Source: Dolomedes plantarius (taxonomy: Eukaryota; Arthropoda; Arachnida; Araneae; Dolomedidae). From it: DNA of 64,000 bases. The DNA is taken from the NCBI GenBank assembly GCA_907164885.2, contig OU015490.1, forward strand, positions 221,157,369-221,221,368, written 5' to 3'. A program made the translations under genes and the position numbers. The notes under the pieces were generated by a model. It ran no database searches. It was not told the DNA's origin and worked only from the letters and a program-made list of their open reading frames with translations. Below, one piece after another: positions 44,815 through 58,116 of this stretch. Position 1 is the stretch's first letter, and each line of letters begins with the position of its first letter.

Positions 44815-46368
44815 AAGGAGAGCTTAAAAAAACCGACAGACAGACACACAAGCAGTCTTGCACAATTCATGCAATTTTATAATGTATGATGCCCCCCAGA
44901 AAAGATTAAGTTTATATTTTAAAACAAAATACAAAATAATTTAAATTTTCCATCTGTAAAGTGCGGGCAACTTATTTTTTACATAGTTGTCGATAAAACA
45001 AAAGACACCGAGTGGAAGTAAATTAAATTGTATTGACAGCATTTTACATCCAGATTAGAACGTAATATTCTCAACTACTTTTGGATTTATTGTTGTATTA
45101 CAATTTCAAATTAGGAATTTTAGTTATGGTTGTAATAGCTGAGGAATAACGAATGCAATGATAAAAATGTAATTTTTTATGCAATTATTTGTACGCATTT
45201 TATTGAGTTACTTTATAAGTTATAGAAAAAGAAATTTAATATCCTTACACTTATACCATTAACTTCGCGACAGCATTTATTCATGTATGTGTAATAACTT
45301 GTAACAACATTGCACTCGTAGTCATCTTATAACTTCCTGAAAGCGATTATTTCAGTAAATTGAGATTTAAGTATTTTTTAAACTTCCTTGACATTGCCAT
45401 CCTTTAAAGCTGAAAACTTCTGTACCCATAAGTTACAGAAATGGCACTATAAACATAACCCAATTATAAATAAACGCTTGAAAATTTCATACGTTACATC
45501 ATAAATTACTAAAGTTTATAAAACTATTCCTTAATGGATCTTTCCAAATATTCGTTTAAAAACGTATTAAAAGTTGACTAATTAAGCTCAAGTTTAATCT
45601 ACGAAAGAGAATTACTCTTTGGAACATTTTCAGTTGCAGTTTGAAGAAATTGGACAAAAATAACTGTATTTTTTGCAGGCAACATTAAGGTAAGTGTAAT
45701 ACAAAACTGTTTAAGTTAGAAGTTCTTCGAAATTGTTTATGACATTAAGACATATTTTTCTCTTATTTTGTCAAAAAAAAAACTATGCATAAGGGCCATT
45801 GGACATTAATGAAACCGAACCACGAGATTAATTAGTATTGTATTCCCATTTTGATCTCGTAGTTTTCGATAACTTTGATTTTGAAAATATTTAGTGTGTG
45901 AAAATGTATTTTTCAAGATGCTGTAATTTTTTTTCTTATAGATGGACATTATTATTCACAAAACTTCTCAACAAGGTAGAATACTGCCTAACGCAGCCTG
46001 AGATACATATATATCTAATCATCGTGTACTTTATGATCGACCTTAAATTAGTAAATACCTGAAACACAAAAATAACTGTGGCGAGTGTTGAATAGTTTGA
46101 GTGCCTTCTGTGAAACCAGTCTCAAGAGGCTTTGCGATCTCTAAGAGTGCTGCCGTATTCCACTGGGTCATAAGGTACGATATGTTACCTTTCAGGTCTA
46201 GAACAGCCAGAACTAAAATCTTTCGACTATTAATAGCATTCAAAGATCTACTACCTGCTCCGTGCCAAAAGCCGGCCTTGGATAAAGAAAAATAACTAAC
46301 TACTTCTCAACTTTCTCTGAAATTCTGAGACCTTAAGGAAATTCAGGACTGTGGAGCGTTGTCTGCTA
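44815..46368. other. No recognisable gene
   Basis: AT-rich; short overlapping frames at 46043-46295 have no recognisable similarity. Confidence 0.45.
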
Positions 46369-47733
46369 TAAAGGGTGAAACAGCAGAACTCCTTCACTTA
46401 TGAATACATGGAGACAAGAAAGGTCAGTTAGTGAATTTCTATTGGTACTACATTTGTTGAAAAGTAACGAGATTAGCAAGGAAAATAACATTTTTTTGAC
46501 AATAATTTATTTTATTCTTCAACATAGTTTCCTTCAAGAGCGATACACGTATTCCAATGATCCTCTAACATTTGTATACCTTTCATATAGTACGAATTGT
46601 CAAGGGCTTCAAAATGTGCATACTTTTTGGATTTGATATCCTCATTTGATGAAAATCACTTCCTCTGAAGCCATCTCTTCAAGTCAGGAAACAAATAACA
46701 GTCACTCGGAGCCCGATCTGGAGAATACGGGGAATGGTGGAGCAATTCGTATTTTAATTCATTCAATTCTACCATCGCTTTCATTGATGTGTGATCCGGT
46801 GAATTGTCTTGGTGAAACAGCACTTTTTTTATCGCCATGTGCGGCCTTTTTTTTCTTGATTTCATCCTACAAGCCGTCCAATAATGCTGCATAATACTCT
46901 CTTGTAATTGGTTTTTCTTTCTCAAGATAGTCAATGAACATTATGTCACGTGCATTCCAAAAAAGTCTGGCTAAAACCTTTCCAGACTATTGTTCCGTCT
47001 TTGGTCACTTTGGACGGTTTTCGCCGGTTTCCATCCACTCTACAGACTGTTCTTTTGACTAAGGTGTGTAGTAGTGGACCCACGTTTTATTCATTGTTAC
47101 GAATCGGCGGTAAAACTCGAATGGGTTATGCTTTAATAGCTCCAAAGCGCGCTATGAATTATCGACACGTTGCTGTTTTTGGTTGTTAGAAAACGCGGCA
47201 CCCATCTCGAACAAAGCTTTTCCAATTTAAATGCTCCTACAAATTATTCCTCACCCGTTCTGTTGATAGCTTTACTATGTCAGCTATCTCCCTTACTTTC
47301 ACTTTGCGATCATCCAAACAATAGGGTGAACTTTTTTTTATGTTCTCTTGAGTTGTTGCCTCAATTGAACGTCCAGAACGTGCAGCATCATCGGTGTTCG
47401 TAAGAACACTTTTAAAATCGCTAAACGATCGACAAATAGTTGTTTTCGACGGAGCAGATGTGTTTTAATGCTTTTCGAGACATTTTTGTGGTTGGACGGC
47501 ATTTTTTCATCAAAAAACAATATTTAATTCGGACGCGAAATTCTTTTTGGTTCATTATTTACACCAAATCAGAATTAGCGTTACTTACACGACCGCAAAT
47601 CGTAAATAAATGACCGACATGTCATGAAACTTTGATAGCAGTCTTTTGAAGGTTAGTACTAACAGAACATTATATGGATATTTCACTGCGGGTGACATCT
47701 AGGGGGGAGTCCCGGGACTTTTCACCCCATGTA
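46369..47733 (-). mobile_element. mariner element, about 1.36 kb
   Basis: The right end, read inverted, is TACATGGGGTGAAAAGTCCC. The left end is TATAAAGGGTGAAACAGCAG, followed by ACTCC in both. These are decayed terminal repeats of the mariner type. Size and the enclosed gene fit the family. Confidence 0.75.
46656..47520 (-). pseudogene. mariner (DD34D) transposase pseudogene
   Basis: The N-terminal part (47520-47170) is frameshifted, but pieces such as KVREIADIVKLSTERV and RWVPRFLTT are readable. Near 47085 the phrase VTMNKTWVHYYTP replaces the usual first catalytic Asp with Asn and is followed by a TAG stop. The last frame (46934-46656) has RPHMAIKKVLFHQDNSPDHT (second Asp) and HHSPYSPDRAPSDCYLFPDL, with the third Asp 34 residues after the second. 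It ends at KRWLQRK. It is inactive by a catalytic substitution and by stops. Confidence 0.85.
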
Positions 47734-48817
47734 GTATTTTGAAAGTTTGGGATACGCTTATCAACTTTGAGAATGTCTTGTGATTCAGCTTATGAATGAA
47801 ACGACTTTCAAGGGGAAATTCAGTTTTCTAGTTGCTATTTAAAAGGTATTTCAGTCCTATATAAGCTCCAGAATGCTTTAAATTTGGCACCTGGGTGTTC
47901 CAAGGCTTCTTAACATGTTGATTGAAAGTTATGCCTTTATCAACAACGTAGGACGTATTAGAAAATAACAAACGGTCAAGTTTTAGTTTTCCATTCTTCC
48001 AACAAAAGCGCTAATTATCAATTTTGGTAACCCATTTTACTTGTTAGTTTAATTTAATATTGTCTGACATTTCAAAGTAGTTTCATTCATATTCTTATCT
48101 ATCATGCTAATCTATTATTCCGAATGGTACAAAAAGTATATATTTCATACTATCGTTTTTTATGCATTCAGATGTCACTTGTTTCATATGCAAAGCGAAA
48201 AATAAATTAATAACTGCTTGTTTTTATTCCGACTCCTTTTTTCAACGTATATTTTTTCAGTTTGATTTTTTAAACAGCTGTACGCTCAACTTCCGAAGAA
48301 ATCTTCGGTGAGCACGTTTTTATGATGATGAAAATATTCTTACTGAATTATGGGTTGTCCGTACATCCAGTTGTCGTATGTTTTCTCTCTAACATACAAA
48401 AAATGACCGTTTCAGTATAGTATTTTAACAACATTTTCTGTGGTAAAAAACACTGGCAAGCAGTTTTTATAGTTCTAATGTTTTGACTTATAATTATTAC
48501 AAATGAATATTTCCTTTCATGGCAAAAATGTTAATGAAAAAAACCATTAACTTCTGTAGATAGTGACAATAATTTTACTTTACAAACAATGAAGAGAACG
48601 TTATGACGATAAAATAATTAAAATGAGTCATTGTATGACAAAAAGTCGGGGTTTATGTATTACGATGTACCTTTGATATCATTAATAGAGGAGAAATTAA
48701 ATCCATGGATACAAATTGTTTTGATATACTGTCTTATTATTCTTATATTAGTAAAATTCCACCCACTACAATACAGAACTTTATGTTGAAACGTATTTTA
48801 TTTGGTTTTACTGTAGA
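47734..48817. other. No recognisable gene
   Basis: AT-rich; nothing assignable. Confidence 0.45.
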
Positions 48818-49062
48818 TATCTCTTGACAATTCGAAATATGTTATGTAAGTATTACATAAAGAGATGAAACAAGAGAAAGGGGATACTTTATATAAACTG
48901 CAATCCTACACTGCAGCAACTTACAATATCCCTGGAGAGAATATTTTCTTTTGCATTATAATGTGACACCAAATGTGATAAAATGAAATTTTCCTTTCTG
49001 ATGAAGTATCTATAAGCGATGCATTCTCTTATTAATGTGAATCATATAATTAGTGATACATA
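48818..49062 (+). repeat. Dispersed 245-bp repeat, copy 2 (no mariner)
   Basis: Nearly identical to 40230-40477, with only a handful of substitutions. It continues into unrelated sequence after GTGATACAT, so it serves as the empty-site reference for the mariner. Confidence 0.85.
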
Positions 49063-50667
49063 TTTACGAAACATTTGTTAGCTTTATAATCTTAAAATAT
49101 GTAAGATATATTTTATAAATTACAAATCATGTACACATTGCCTAGTTATAAGTGAAAAGAAATTTTTTATTTCATATCATATTTTAACTTAGAAAACATT
49201 TAATTTTTTACCAACCAGTTCTTACATATTTGGCCAAGTATAACTAGTAATGGAATTGCAAACTAAGACAGTTTCTAGGGTTTATCTATCTCATTCACGA
49301 AATATGTATTTGACACAAACAACTTATTTAAAGTTTTACTCTCCAATATCAAACCATATATCAGAATATCGTAATTTGAATATTAAAAGGCACTAGTTAT
49401 AATTTTTTGCATTTTTCGATACATTCTACCTCTGAGTATAATTTGTTAACGATTTTATTTTATTCATTTTTCTATTTATATTTTTTAGAGTAGCTTCTTT
49501 CATTAATTGAGAGTTAGTGCTGCAAAGGCTGCCTTCATGCGGACTCGGCTTCAAATTTTTGGCAATTCATGTATGAGTATGTTTTGTACTTCCCTTTGGA
49601 AATCTGTCTGTTCATTTATTGGGTAGTTCTATAAGAAATTAAGTTAGTAGTATCAACGATTGGAAGAGGGATTGAAGAAATTCCCCAGTTTATTATCTTT
49701 CCGTTAGGATTATAAAAGCTTTAACTTCGTGGTCCTAGCTTCAAATCATGATACAATCATGAATGTATTTGGGTTGACCCAAGATAGAGAAAATTAAGTA
49801 ATTTTGTAAGAAATATAGTTAAAAAAATTTATATTTGACTTTGCAAGGGCGATTATCCTTAGTACGAGAACCTACGATTAGCCTAAGAAAATATGTCACC
49901 ACCTGGGCCTGGATTCATATCTTTGGAAAACTTATGAATGTGTCAGTTTTGTTCCTTTACAGTCAAAATTTATGCTTCAGTTATTGGATAATTTCATAAA
50001 AAAATTGCCAACAGAATTAAGGCTTAACAATCTATGGAGAAATGTGCTCGGGTAAGGGTCTGAACAAAATCTAGGGGAGACTGTTTTCCTCAAAATATTT
50101 GAGAAGCGCATTCCACAACACTGTTTTTAGAGACAACTCTAATGTACCAAAAAACCATGGACACTAGGTTGGTAGGTTTATTTATTTATATTTGTTGTAG
50201 TATGGTACATTGGATGAAAAACACTTCAATAGCGGCTTTTGCTCCCAATTCCCTATGTAGGGGAGTTCAACTATTTGTTTAGATTTTCTGTGAAACTGAT
50301 GTCCAATCTGACCACTACAGAATAAACATAGCAATGTCTACGATATGTGGAGCAAAAGGTATGGAGGTGAATGAAATTGGAAATTCTAGAGAACTGAATA
50401 TGAATAGAACCACCTTAAAGATATACCTATATCAGATATGTTCCGCAGTTATAGACATAACGTTTGACTATCACAATCGACCCCTTAGAGAAGGCAACAA
50501 GTATTCTTGACGGCAGAAAATCTTCAGAATCTGAGTACCGTAATGAATAATTTCTCGAAGGAATTTTTCTTCAGAGGAATTCGACTCTACGAAAACCCGT
50601 TTTTAAATCCTATTTAAATATTGCAGCATAACTTTTGGCTATACTACGCTTAGTAGCCAAGTTAATA

Positions 50668-50668
<1 letters not shown>
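49063..50668. other. No recognisable gene
   Basis: About 1.6 kb with slightly less extreme AT content from 49540 on. No frame could be assigned. Confidence 0.45.

Positions 50669-50733
<65 letters not shown>
50669..50733. repeat. (TA)n(TG)n microsatellite
   Basis: About 33 bp of TA followed by about 30 bp of TG. Confidence 0.95.
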
Positions 50734-50734
<1 letters not shown>

Positions 50735-51237
50735 AAAACATAACTGAACTGTCAAAATATAGTTGAGAAGTACGGGGAACGGGGACTTAAAATAATAATA
50801 ATCTAATATTTCATTTACAAAGCGCGCGTATTTTTCTGTGGGGAAAATCATCTTTTAGAGGCGACTTGAGCTCAAAGCGAATAATTCAAGGCTAGAAGAT
50901 TTATTATTAGAAATGTAAAGGTTGGGTGCGAAGTCAAAATTACAAGTTCAACAATATTGAAGTTCAGATGACCAAAAGTTTGAAGTCTGCACATGCGCGT
51001 ACAGCAGGCGCTCGGAGGAAATTGAGTTTTTCGCGCCAGATTGGAGGAAAATCTCGTTGAGAGCGGAAGCTCGCGGCAGGCGTGCTTAGGAATTGACAAA
51101 ATGGCTACGCGAAAAGGATTGACCTGGAGCTTTGTTCGATTAAGGAACGCAATAAAGGCGATTTAAGAGATCATGGACTGTTGATTGAGTCATTGCCTCG
51201 CCACTCGCCCAATTACTTAAAGTACGAATTGACTACA
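50731..51237 (+). repeat. Possible 5' LTR of the plus-strand retroelement
   Basis: A GC-richer segment that could run from TGTCAAAACA to GACTACA, with an AATAAA at about 51147. It is followed by a leader and then the gag-like frame at 51420. No second LTR exists in the window to confirm the ends, and no primer site was recognised. Confidence 0.3.
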
Positions 51238-51419
51238 TAATATCGAATCCACACAGGAGCAAACACGCTGACTGTCAATAGCCGCGCTAGGATCGACGTC
51301 GCGGGTGAAAAAACAAAAACCGCTGGATTAACGCTCCGGAAAAGAAGTAAAATGAATTAAATTAATTGTGACTTTTGGCGACGGACATTTTGTTCAAAAG
51401 AATAAGAAATATAAATAAA

Positions 51420-52506
51420 ATGACAACTAACCCAGAGACTGGTCTAAAAACCTTAAAGAATCAATTAGACGACAGCTATGTGCAACAGCAAGATTTTCGT
51501 GATGGTGCAGAAACGAGTCGGGGAAAAACAGAAAAAGAGGAGAATAGCAAGAAATTAAATGCAGAAAGTACCCAAACAAATGATGGGTGGAAAAGACGAA
51601 ATGAAGAGACAAGACGAACTGAAATAAGACTAGTAATTCCGACGTACGACAATAAGAAGATTAAACATATTCTCCCGTGGATGAATTTATTTGATGAGAA
51701 ATGCCGAGCGTTGAACTTAAATAATGTGTGGAAGAAAGAAAATATAATGACCTATGTAGGTGAGGAAATTCAAGAATTAATTATTTCGACTCAATTGTAT
51801 AGGGAAGATTATGAAGTTAGAAAGAAACAACCAATAGCAATTTTTCAAAAAGTAGAGAGGAACAAATAATTCAATACAGAAATTTAAAATTGTCAGCTCA
51901 GGGTGATCTTTTCAGTTATTATAAAAACAAAATCGAATTAGGCAGATCGCTTCAAAAAGACGACAGTGAATTAGTAGAAGAACTCACACTTGATTCACCA
52001 CCACACATGCGAAATCTCCTGACCCTGCAGAATATACAAACTCCAGTAGAATGGCTGGAATTTGCGAAGATACACCTGCCTACAACAATTCCTAACGAAT
52101 ATGAAAGAAGAGAAGGATACTTCAATTCACCTGCGAGATATCAGCAACATTTCGATAAATATTCAAATCAAAAACGATGGAACCATACAGATGATAGACG
52201 GTGATGGAATAACTACAGTGAACCAAGATTTAACCGACGAGAGGATAACACTAATGACCGAACATGACTAATAATCGAAGCTCGGGTGAGTGGCAAAATT
52301 TTTCCATGTCTTTTAAACAGTGGTTCGACAGTAACTATTTTAAGTTCAAAATTCCTAAAATTAGTGACAAAATGTAATGAAAATGAAAGTAATAACGTAT
52401 TATTAAAGCAGACTGTTGGTAATGTAATTGTGCAAAATTTAATAGCATGTGTAGTAAAAATAGGAAGTGTTAAAAGAAAAATTGAACTAAAAGAAAAATT
52501 GAACCC
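51420..52506 (+). pseudogene. LTR-retroelement gag-protease remnant, 3'-truncated
   Basis: The frame from ATG 51420 carries a hydrophilic gag-like region, then RLVIPTYDNKKIKHILPWMN and FDEKCRALNLNNVWKKENI, typical of a capsid start. A shift at about 51860 continues in the next frame (AQGDLFSYYKNKIELGRSL, then a region ending RRWNHTDDRR-like). The frame at 52286 has FPCLLNSGSTVTILSSKF, an aspartic protease motif in which the catalytic Asp is Asn. The sequence ends at about 52506, where the BEL/Pao element begins on the other strand. Reverse transcriptase and integrase are missing. Confidence 0.65.
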
Positions 52507-53909
52507 CCTGGACTATGAGTCCAGTACTCTTTAGAAAGAGCACAGCACTTGGTAATAGGATGCTTGAACAGTCCTTTGGTGGTCTTTACTTCGACCACTC
52601 TGACGACACCATCGTTCCCAGGAAATACCTGTTGAATCCTTCCGACACTCCACTTCATAGGAGGGAGATTCTCCTCCTGCAGGAGGACTAAATCATTGAT
52701 TTGGAGATTCGGACTCGTCTTGAACCACCTACGCCTCTGTTGAAGATGACTTAAGTATTCTTGGTGTCATCTTTTCCAGAACGGATTTTGGAGATGCTGA
52801 ATTAAGTGCCATCTCTTCTTTAGGCATATGGATTGGCATGGAACTGTTTCTGGAAAGGAATTTATGGGAACACCGATCAAGAAATGGCCGTTCGAAAGAG
52901 GCTCTAAGTCCTGAGGATCCGAAGACAGTGGCGTCAGTGGTCGATAGTTGAGGCATGCCTCAATCTGTGTTACCAACGTAGAAAGCTCCTCAAAGTTCAA
53001 GACTGATGATTTCACTACTTAAATTAAATGTTGTTTGGTCGATTTAATTCCACTCTCCCAAAGTCCACCAAAATATGGTGCTAAAGGAGGTATAAAATGT
53101 CACGTTATAGAATTTGGAGTTGCAAAGTTTTGAACTTCCTTAGACTTCATAAGTTTCCATTGCTCATGCAGATATGAATATGCCCCTTTGAAGTTGGTTG
53201 CGTTGTCGGAGAATATGCTAACTGGCACCCCTCGTCTTGATATGAAGCGTCGAAAAGCTGATAGAAAGGCATCATGCGAAAGGTCTGAAACGACCTCGAG
53301 ATGCACAGCCTTGGTTGCGAAGCAAATTAAAAGAGCAATGTACGATTTCAATTTAACTTTGCTTCGAGGCACGTTGGGTTTCGTCATGAATGGTCCACCA
53401 AAGTCGAGACCAACGTTGAGAAAGGCTCTGCCAGCACTGAATCTGCTAGCAGGGAGGTTACCCATTATTTGTCTACAAGACTGTGCTTTGAGACGGAAAC
53501 AGGTTAGGCACTTGGATAAAAGCCTACCGACTATCTCTCTACCGGATGGAATCCAGAATTTCTGGCGGATGCTGCACAGAGTAAGTTGGGTTCCATTGTG
53601 CAAATTAACTTCATGGTAATACACCACAAGTATTTTTGTAAGATGATGACTTTTCGGTAGGAGAATTGGGTACTTTTGATTCGAATTTAGATTTGAATTT
53701 TTTAACCTACCTCCAACTCGAATAATTCCCTCTGTGTTTAGAAAAATATTTAGTGGCAATAACTTGCTAGTTCTGGGCAGGGCGAGTCCCTTCTCTAGAT
53801 GCAAAATTTCCAAATGAAATTCTGATCTCTGTACAGCCCGAATGATATATTTTGTAGTATCCTCTATTTCTGCAAATGAGAGCACACCCATGGTGTTGAA
53901 GGCCTGCAA
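52480..53909 (-). pseudogene. BEL/Pao integrase and C-terminal DUF5641-like domain
   Basis: Integrase with the zinc region (CLTCFRLKAQSCRQ), first catalytic Asp in NVGLDFGGPF, second in SIFSDNATNFKGAY, and Glu in FGGLWESGIKSTK near 53050. In the same frame a TGA (probably from Trp TGG) lies just before HFIPPLAPYF and a TAA follows the Glu region. The frame resumes at 53015 with LVTQIEACLNYRPLTPLSSD. After another shift the tail contains WSVGRIQQVFPGNDGVVRVV and ends with ITKCCAL. DNA cutting and joining would need all three acidic residues, which are present, but the two stops abolish the product. Confidence 0.85.
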
Positions 53910-53946
53910 TTTTTAATGAATCGCTTACACCAAGCTATGATTCCGA

Positions 53947-55603
53947 TTAGCGAGAAAATGATGAACATCTGCCAACGACCTCCGATAAGTAATTGCATAG
54001 ACCCGAAACTGCAACACCAGTAACTGTTGCCGATGATTTCTCCTCCAATTTTATATCTTCATCATTAGGAGACGATGATTCAGCAAAGGGAAATTTTAGA
54101 CTATCTTGATTTAACCATTGTGGTCCAGACCACCATAACTTGTGATTCTTTAACTTTGAAGCTGGGATACCACGCGAAGCACAATCGGCAGGATTCTCTT
54201 CACTTCTTACATGATGCCATAATGCTTCATGTGCCAATTCTTGGATTTGTGACACTCGGTTAGCCACAAAGGTTTTCCATCTATTGGGGGACGACTTTAA
54301 CCAATCCAGAACAATTTGAGAGTCCGAAAAGAGAAGAATCTTATCAATTTGAATAACTTTTCTTAGAGATTCTATGACAGCAACGTAGACTTGAGAAAGA
54401 AGAAGAGCTGCCATTAGCTCGAGTCTGGGCAAGTTTATAGATTTCACGGGAGCTACTCTGGTCATAGAAGTAATCATTGAAACTTGTATCTTTCCAGTGA
54501 CAAATTCGGTTCTTAAGTACAAAACTGCAGCGTAAGCCCGTTGAGAAGCGTCACAGAAGCCTATAAGTTGAATGCCTTTCACTGTAGCATCTTGTGAAAG
54601 GTATCTTGGAATCTTTATTTCTGCCAGGTGTTCCATCTGTTTTCTGAACTGGACCCATGCTTCGGAAATGTGTTTCGTTAGAGGATCATCCCACGATATT
54701 TTTTCCTTCCAGAGATCCTGCATCAGGATCTTTAGTTGAATTGTCGTGTGTGATAGGAACCGCAGAGGGTCATAAATTCTGGCCATACTGGATAAGAGTT
54801 GACGCTTTGTTGGCCTCTCTGCGGTTGATGGATTTCTCTTGATTCGAAATGTATCATCTTTAGCGTCCCAGATGATAGCTAAGAATCTCAGCACTTGATC
54901 CTCTTCTATCTGTAGGGATGTCGAAGAACTTCGCAATCTAGGTGGTAACGATTCTAGCACTGATGACTCATTTGAAGCCCATTTTCGAATCAGGAATCCC
55001 CCTCTTTTCATTAGTTCAACAACTTCAGCTACTAGCTTCTTGGCTTTCTCTCGAGAACATGCTCCTGTTAGAAGATCATCTACATAAAAATCTTCTAAAA
55101 CGATTTTGGATGCCTCTGGAAAATTCTTCGCTTCATCCCTGGCAAGTTGTTGAATGGTTCTAATAGACAAGTAAGGAGCGCAAGCAGTCCCGTAAGTTAC
55201 GGTGAGCAATTGAAATTCTCTTAGTGTGTCTTCAGGTTTATATCTCCAGAATATTCGTTGAAAATCTACGTCGTTTTTATTGACTTCAATCTGCCTAAAC
55301 ATTTTTTCAATGTCACTTGTTGAGGCAACATTGGCATCTAAATTTTAAAAGAATTTTAAACAGCTCATTTTGAAGGTTAGGACCTGTATAGAGAATATAA
55401 TTCAAGGAAGTTCCAGAATCAGATTTTGCAGAAACGTCAAAGACTCCAAAATGGGGGAGATAGAAACACTGAGTGGATGGTATCGAAAGTTCGGAACTTG
55501 GAACAGGTTGCATATGACCTAACTGTTGATAATTTTGCATAAAGTTTACATATTGATTTCTGAGCTCCAAATTATTCTGAAGACGCTTTTCCAATGAAAA
55601 CAA
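53947..55603 (-). pseudogene. BEL/Pao reverse transcriptase and RNase H
   Basis: 55603-55313 holds the RT start (CFYLPHFGVFDVSAKSDSG and LNYILYTGPNLQNELFKIL). About ten residues appear to be missing between the LPHFGVF and VSAKSDSG motifs. After a frameshift, 55302-53947 is open for 451 codons with MFRQIEVN, DFYVDDLLTG (YVDD active site), FCDASQRAYAAVLYL and LPRLELMAALLLSQ of the RNase H-like part, LLFSDSQIVLDWL, and ENPADCASRG. This order is diagnostic for BEL/Pao. The long second frame shows that decay is moderate. Confidence 0.9.
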
Positions 55604-55729
55604 TCGCCTCTTGGTTTGAACTTTTGAGTCCCCTAGAACACTGCCATCTTTGAAAGGCAGACTAAAAATGCATCTACCATCACATCTTCTTTCTAATTAG
55701 TCGAGGTAGGATTTTTCGACTTCTTGGTC

Positions 55730-56740
55730 CTAATCAGAGAGGTGACTAACATCTGGAACTGCTTCTACTTGCCAAAATTTTGATACTAGGTTTTCCAAGT
55801 CCAGTAAGGCATGACAATTGATTACAGGCGTAACATTCTTCTCATTTTGACAAGCCGTAGAAATTCGCCCGGAAAGTAACCAGCCTAATCTGGAATTCAC
55901 GGGGAATGGTTGACTCTGCTTACCTGAAATCTTTCCGCATTGAATTAGATCGAAGAATATATCAGCTCCCAGGATGATATCCACAGGTCGGTTGATATGA
56001 AATGAAGGATCTGCTAATTGGAGTCAATTTAGGTGAGGCCAATCAAACTCTGAGATAAAGAAGTTGGGCAAATTGCAGGTGAGTTTCTCGAATACAAGAG
56101 CATCAACGGAAAAGGTATCTTGATTAAAAAGGGGAGAAAACTTAAGTTCAACTTCTTTTGTAGCTAGAGCAGCAACTCTGTTATCTAGGCCTAGAATCTG
56201 TTGTAGTGACTCATGAAATGGGAGATTTAGACTTTTCCAACATCATTCGGTGATTAGAGACGCCTGGGAACCCCCATCAATCAAAGCTCTACAATTAACA
56301 AATTGTCCTCGACTCACTTTAATTTTAATAACAGCTGTAGAGAGTAAAATTAGATTAGAATTATTCATATTCCCAGTTAGGCAAAATTGTTGTTCTTGAC
56401 TCGAACCAGATGGCTGAACTAGATTGAGGTTACTAGGCTGATTTGGGTTTGAGTCTCTAGCAGGGGTTTCTTGTCGGTTGGCTTGAAAGGTATGAAGTAC
56501 CGTGTGGTGTCTTTGTCTGCAGGCTCGACAAGTAGTACTAAATCTACATGAAGAAACACTGTGGTTATCTCGCAAACAATTAAAACATAACCGTGATCTC
56601 TTTACAAAGCCCCAACGGTCATCGATACTCACCTTCAGAAACTTTTCACACCTGTGCAATAAATGAGGAAAAGCACAAAGCTTGCATGACTCCTCAACTG
56701 ACTTCACCGTAGCCTTAAGAGAAGATGATTTATGAGACAT
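55730..56740 (-). pseudogene. BEL/Pao gag zinc-finger region and protease
   Basis: 56740-56243 has three Cys/His clusters typical of BEL gag: CKLCAFPHLLHRC, CFNCLRDNHSVSSC and CRACRQRHHTVLH. It then has the aspartic protease motif CRALIDGGSQASLIT, where the usual D-S-G is D-G-G. After a shift, 55984-55730 continues with MDIILGADIFF and RLGWLLSGRI, the C-terminal protease part of this family. Confidence 0.85.
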
Positions 56741-57654
56741 TTTACTCTGTTTTTCAACTTGATGAGCAATTTTAACACCCTGTATACTTCTAGCTTGTGT
56801 TTTCCAAAAAATGAAAGAAAGTTGTCTAAGGAAGGAAAGTTTTTGTTATCAAGAGTTAGTTCCCATTTAACTCTAATTGAATCTTCTAATCTATCTTGTA
56901 AAGTGAATACTAATAATAGCTCTACCAACTGATTGCATTCTAGTCCAAGAGTTTTAAAGTTTCTGAGTACTTCATTGCAAGCATCTACTATAGCTCGAAT
57001 TGAAACAGAAGTTGACTTTACAGATTTTAAATTAAAAATCTTTCTACACTGGGAAAATGCTAATTCTCTTTGATTGACATATCTATTTATAAGTGTATCC
57101 CAAGCATGTTTATAATTTTCTAGAGTTATTGAAAATCCTCTGATCAGCCTAGAAGCATCAGAAGTAACAGAGTTTTGCAAATATTGCAGTTATTGGATTC
57201 CATTTTAAAGATTCATTCGAATCGATGGTACTCAAGAAAATCGACTGAACCAAGAATCAAAACTGCCTGAGAATGATGGAAGGTCAAATTTGGGGAGATT
57301 TATGCTGGCATATGGGATAGGACTGGTATTTAATTGATCATGTTTTTTGCATTTTTATTTAGCATTAATTTCACTCAAATGCGACTCAATTTTCTCTAAT
57401 GGTAAATCAGCCATATCTTTAGATTCAGTAAATTTCTTATATTCTACATTCTCATCAAATTCATCTAGAACAGAAAATTCGTAATAGCTTTCTTCAAGTT
57501 TACAACGACAATTCGAAATATTATCTTTCACAGACATAACCCTTTGAAAATTACTAGATTTGATTGCGTCAGCTACAGCATCAGCATATCTACGAATTTC
57601 TTTTATTTGTGTGTGAAACACAACAGATGCAGTAGGTTTTGTTTTAGGACCCAT
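56704..57654 (-). pseudogene. BEL/Pao gag N-terminal part
   Basis: 57654-57355 begins MGPKTKP and is a charged, helical gag N-terminus. 57180-56704 has LIRGFSITLENYKHAWDTL, the signature of the BEL gag domain (DUF1759-like), and a capsid-like region. The two parts are separated by stops around 57190-57350. The last frame overlaps the start of the zinc-finger frame by 37 bp. Confidence 0.8.
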
Positions 57655-58097
57655 CTTAACTTTATCGATTTGTCAGTTAAATGTTAGATAGATACCTTAT
57701 TTTTAAACACTTTCACCGTTTAAAATAGTTGAATTCACAGCAACAGGCACTTAGAATAACAATACATAAAAGTACTTCCGTTTTCAAAATACTGTGCAAG
57801 ACTTGTCAATTTCACTTAAACAATCATAGAAAATGCACAGCATACACATTTATCTATTTCTCTCAAGAACAAAGTCAATAATCAAATGTTTCGACTTCAC
57901 ATAGATTCAATTTTTGATTCCAAATACTGTTTCGATTTCATATACATACAACTTCATTTCAAATAAATTGCGTTTTGAATCTTGAATCACATTCAATTAA
58001 AATCATTAGAATTACTTTCGATTTAAAAATCATACATTTGTTCTTGATTTGATTCCTTTACTCATGCATTGTTATTCAGAATCACTAAATTCTTAAT
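57655..58097 (-). other. BEL/Pao leader
   Basis: Non-coding AT-rich leader between primer site and gag. Confidence 0.6.
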
Positions 58098-58115
58098 ATC
58101 TCGCCGGTGCCTCCA
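58098..58115 (-). promoter_or_regulatory. BEL/Pao primer-binding site
   Basis: The minus strand reads TGGAGGCACCGGCGAGAT one base inside the LTR end. TGG fits a tRNA CCA end; the tRNA was not assigned. Confidence 0.6.
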
Positions 58116-58116
58116 T

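Noticed and set aside
50731..51237. Firm call of a 5' LTR
   Set aside because: Kept only as a low-confidence feature, because no partner LTR or convincing primer site is visible.
53188..53619. 143-codon plus-strand frame
   Set aside because: Antisense of the BEL/Pao integrase; the minus frame carries the catalytic motifs.
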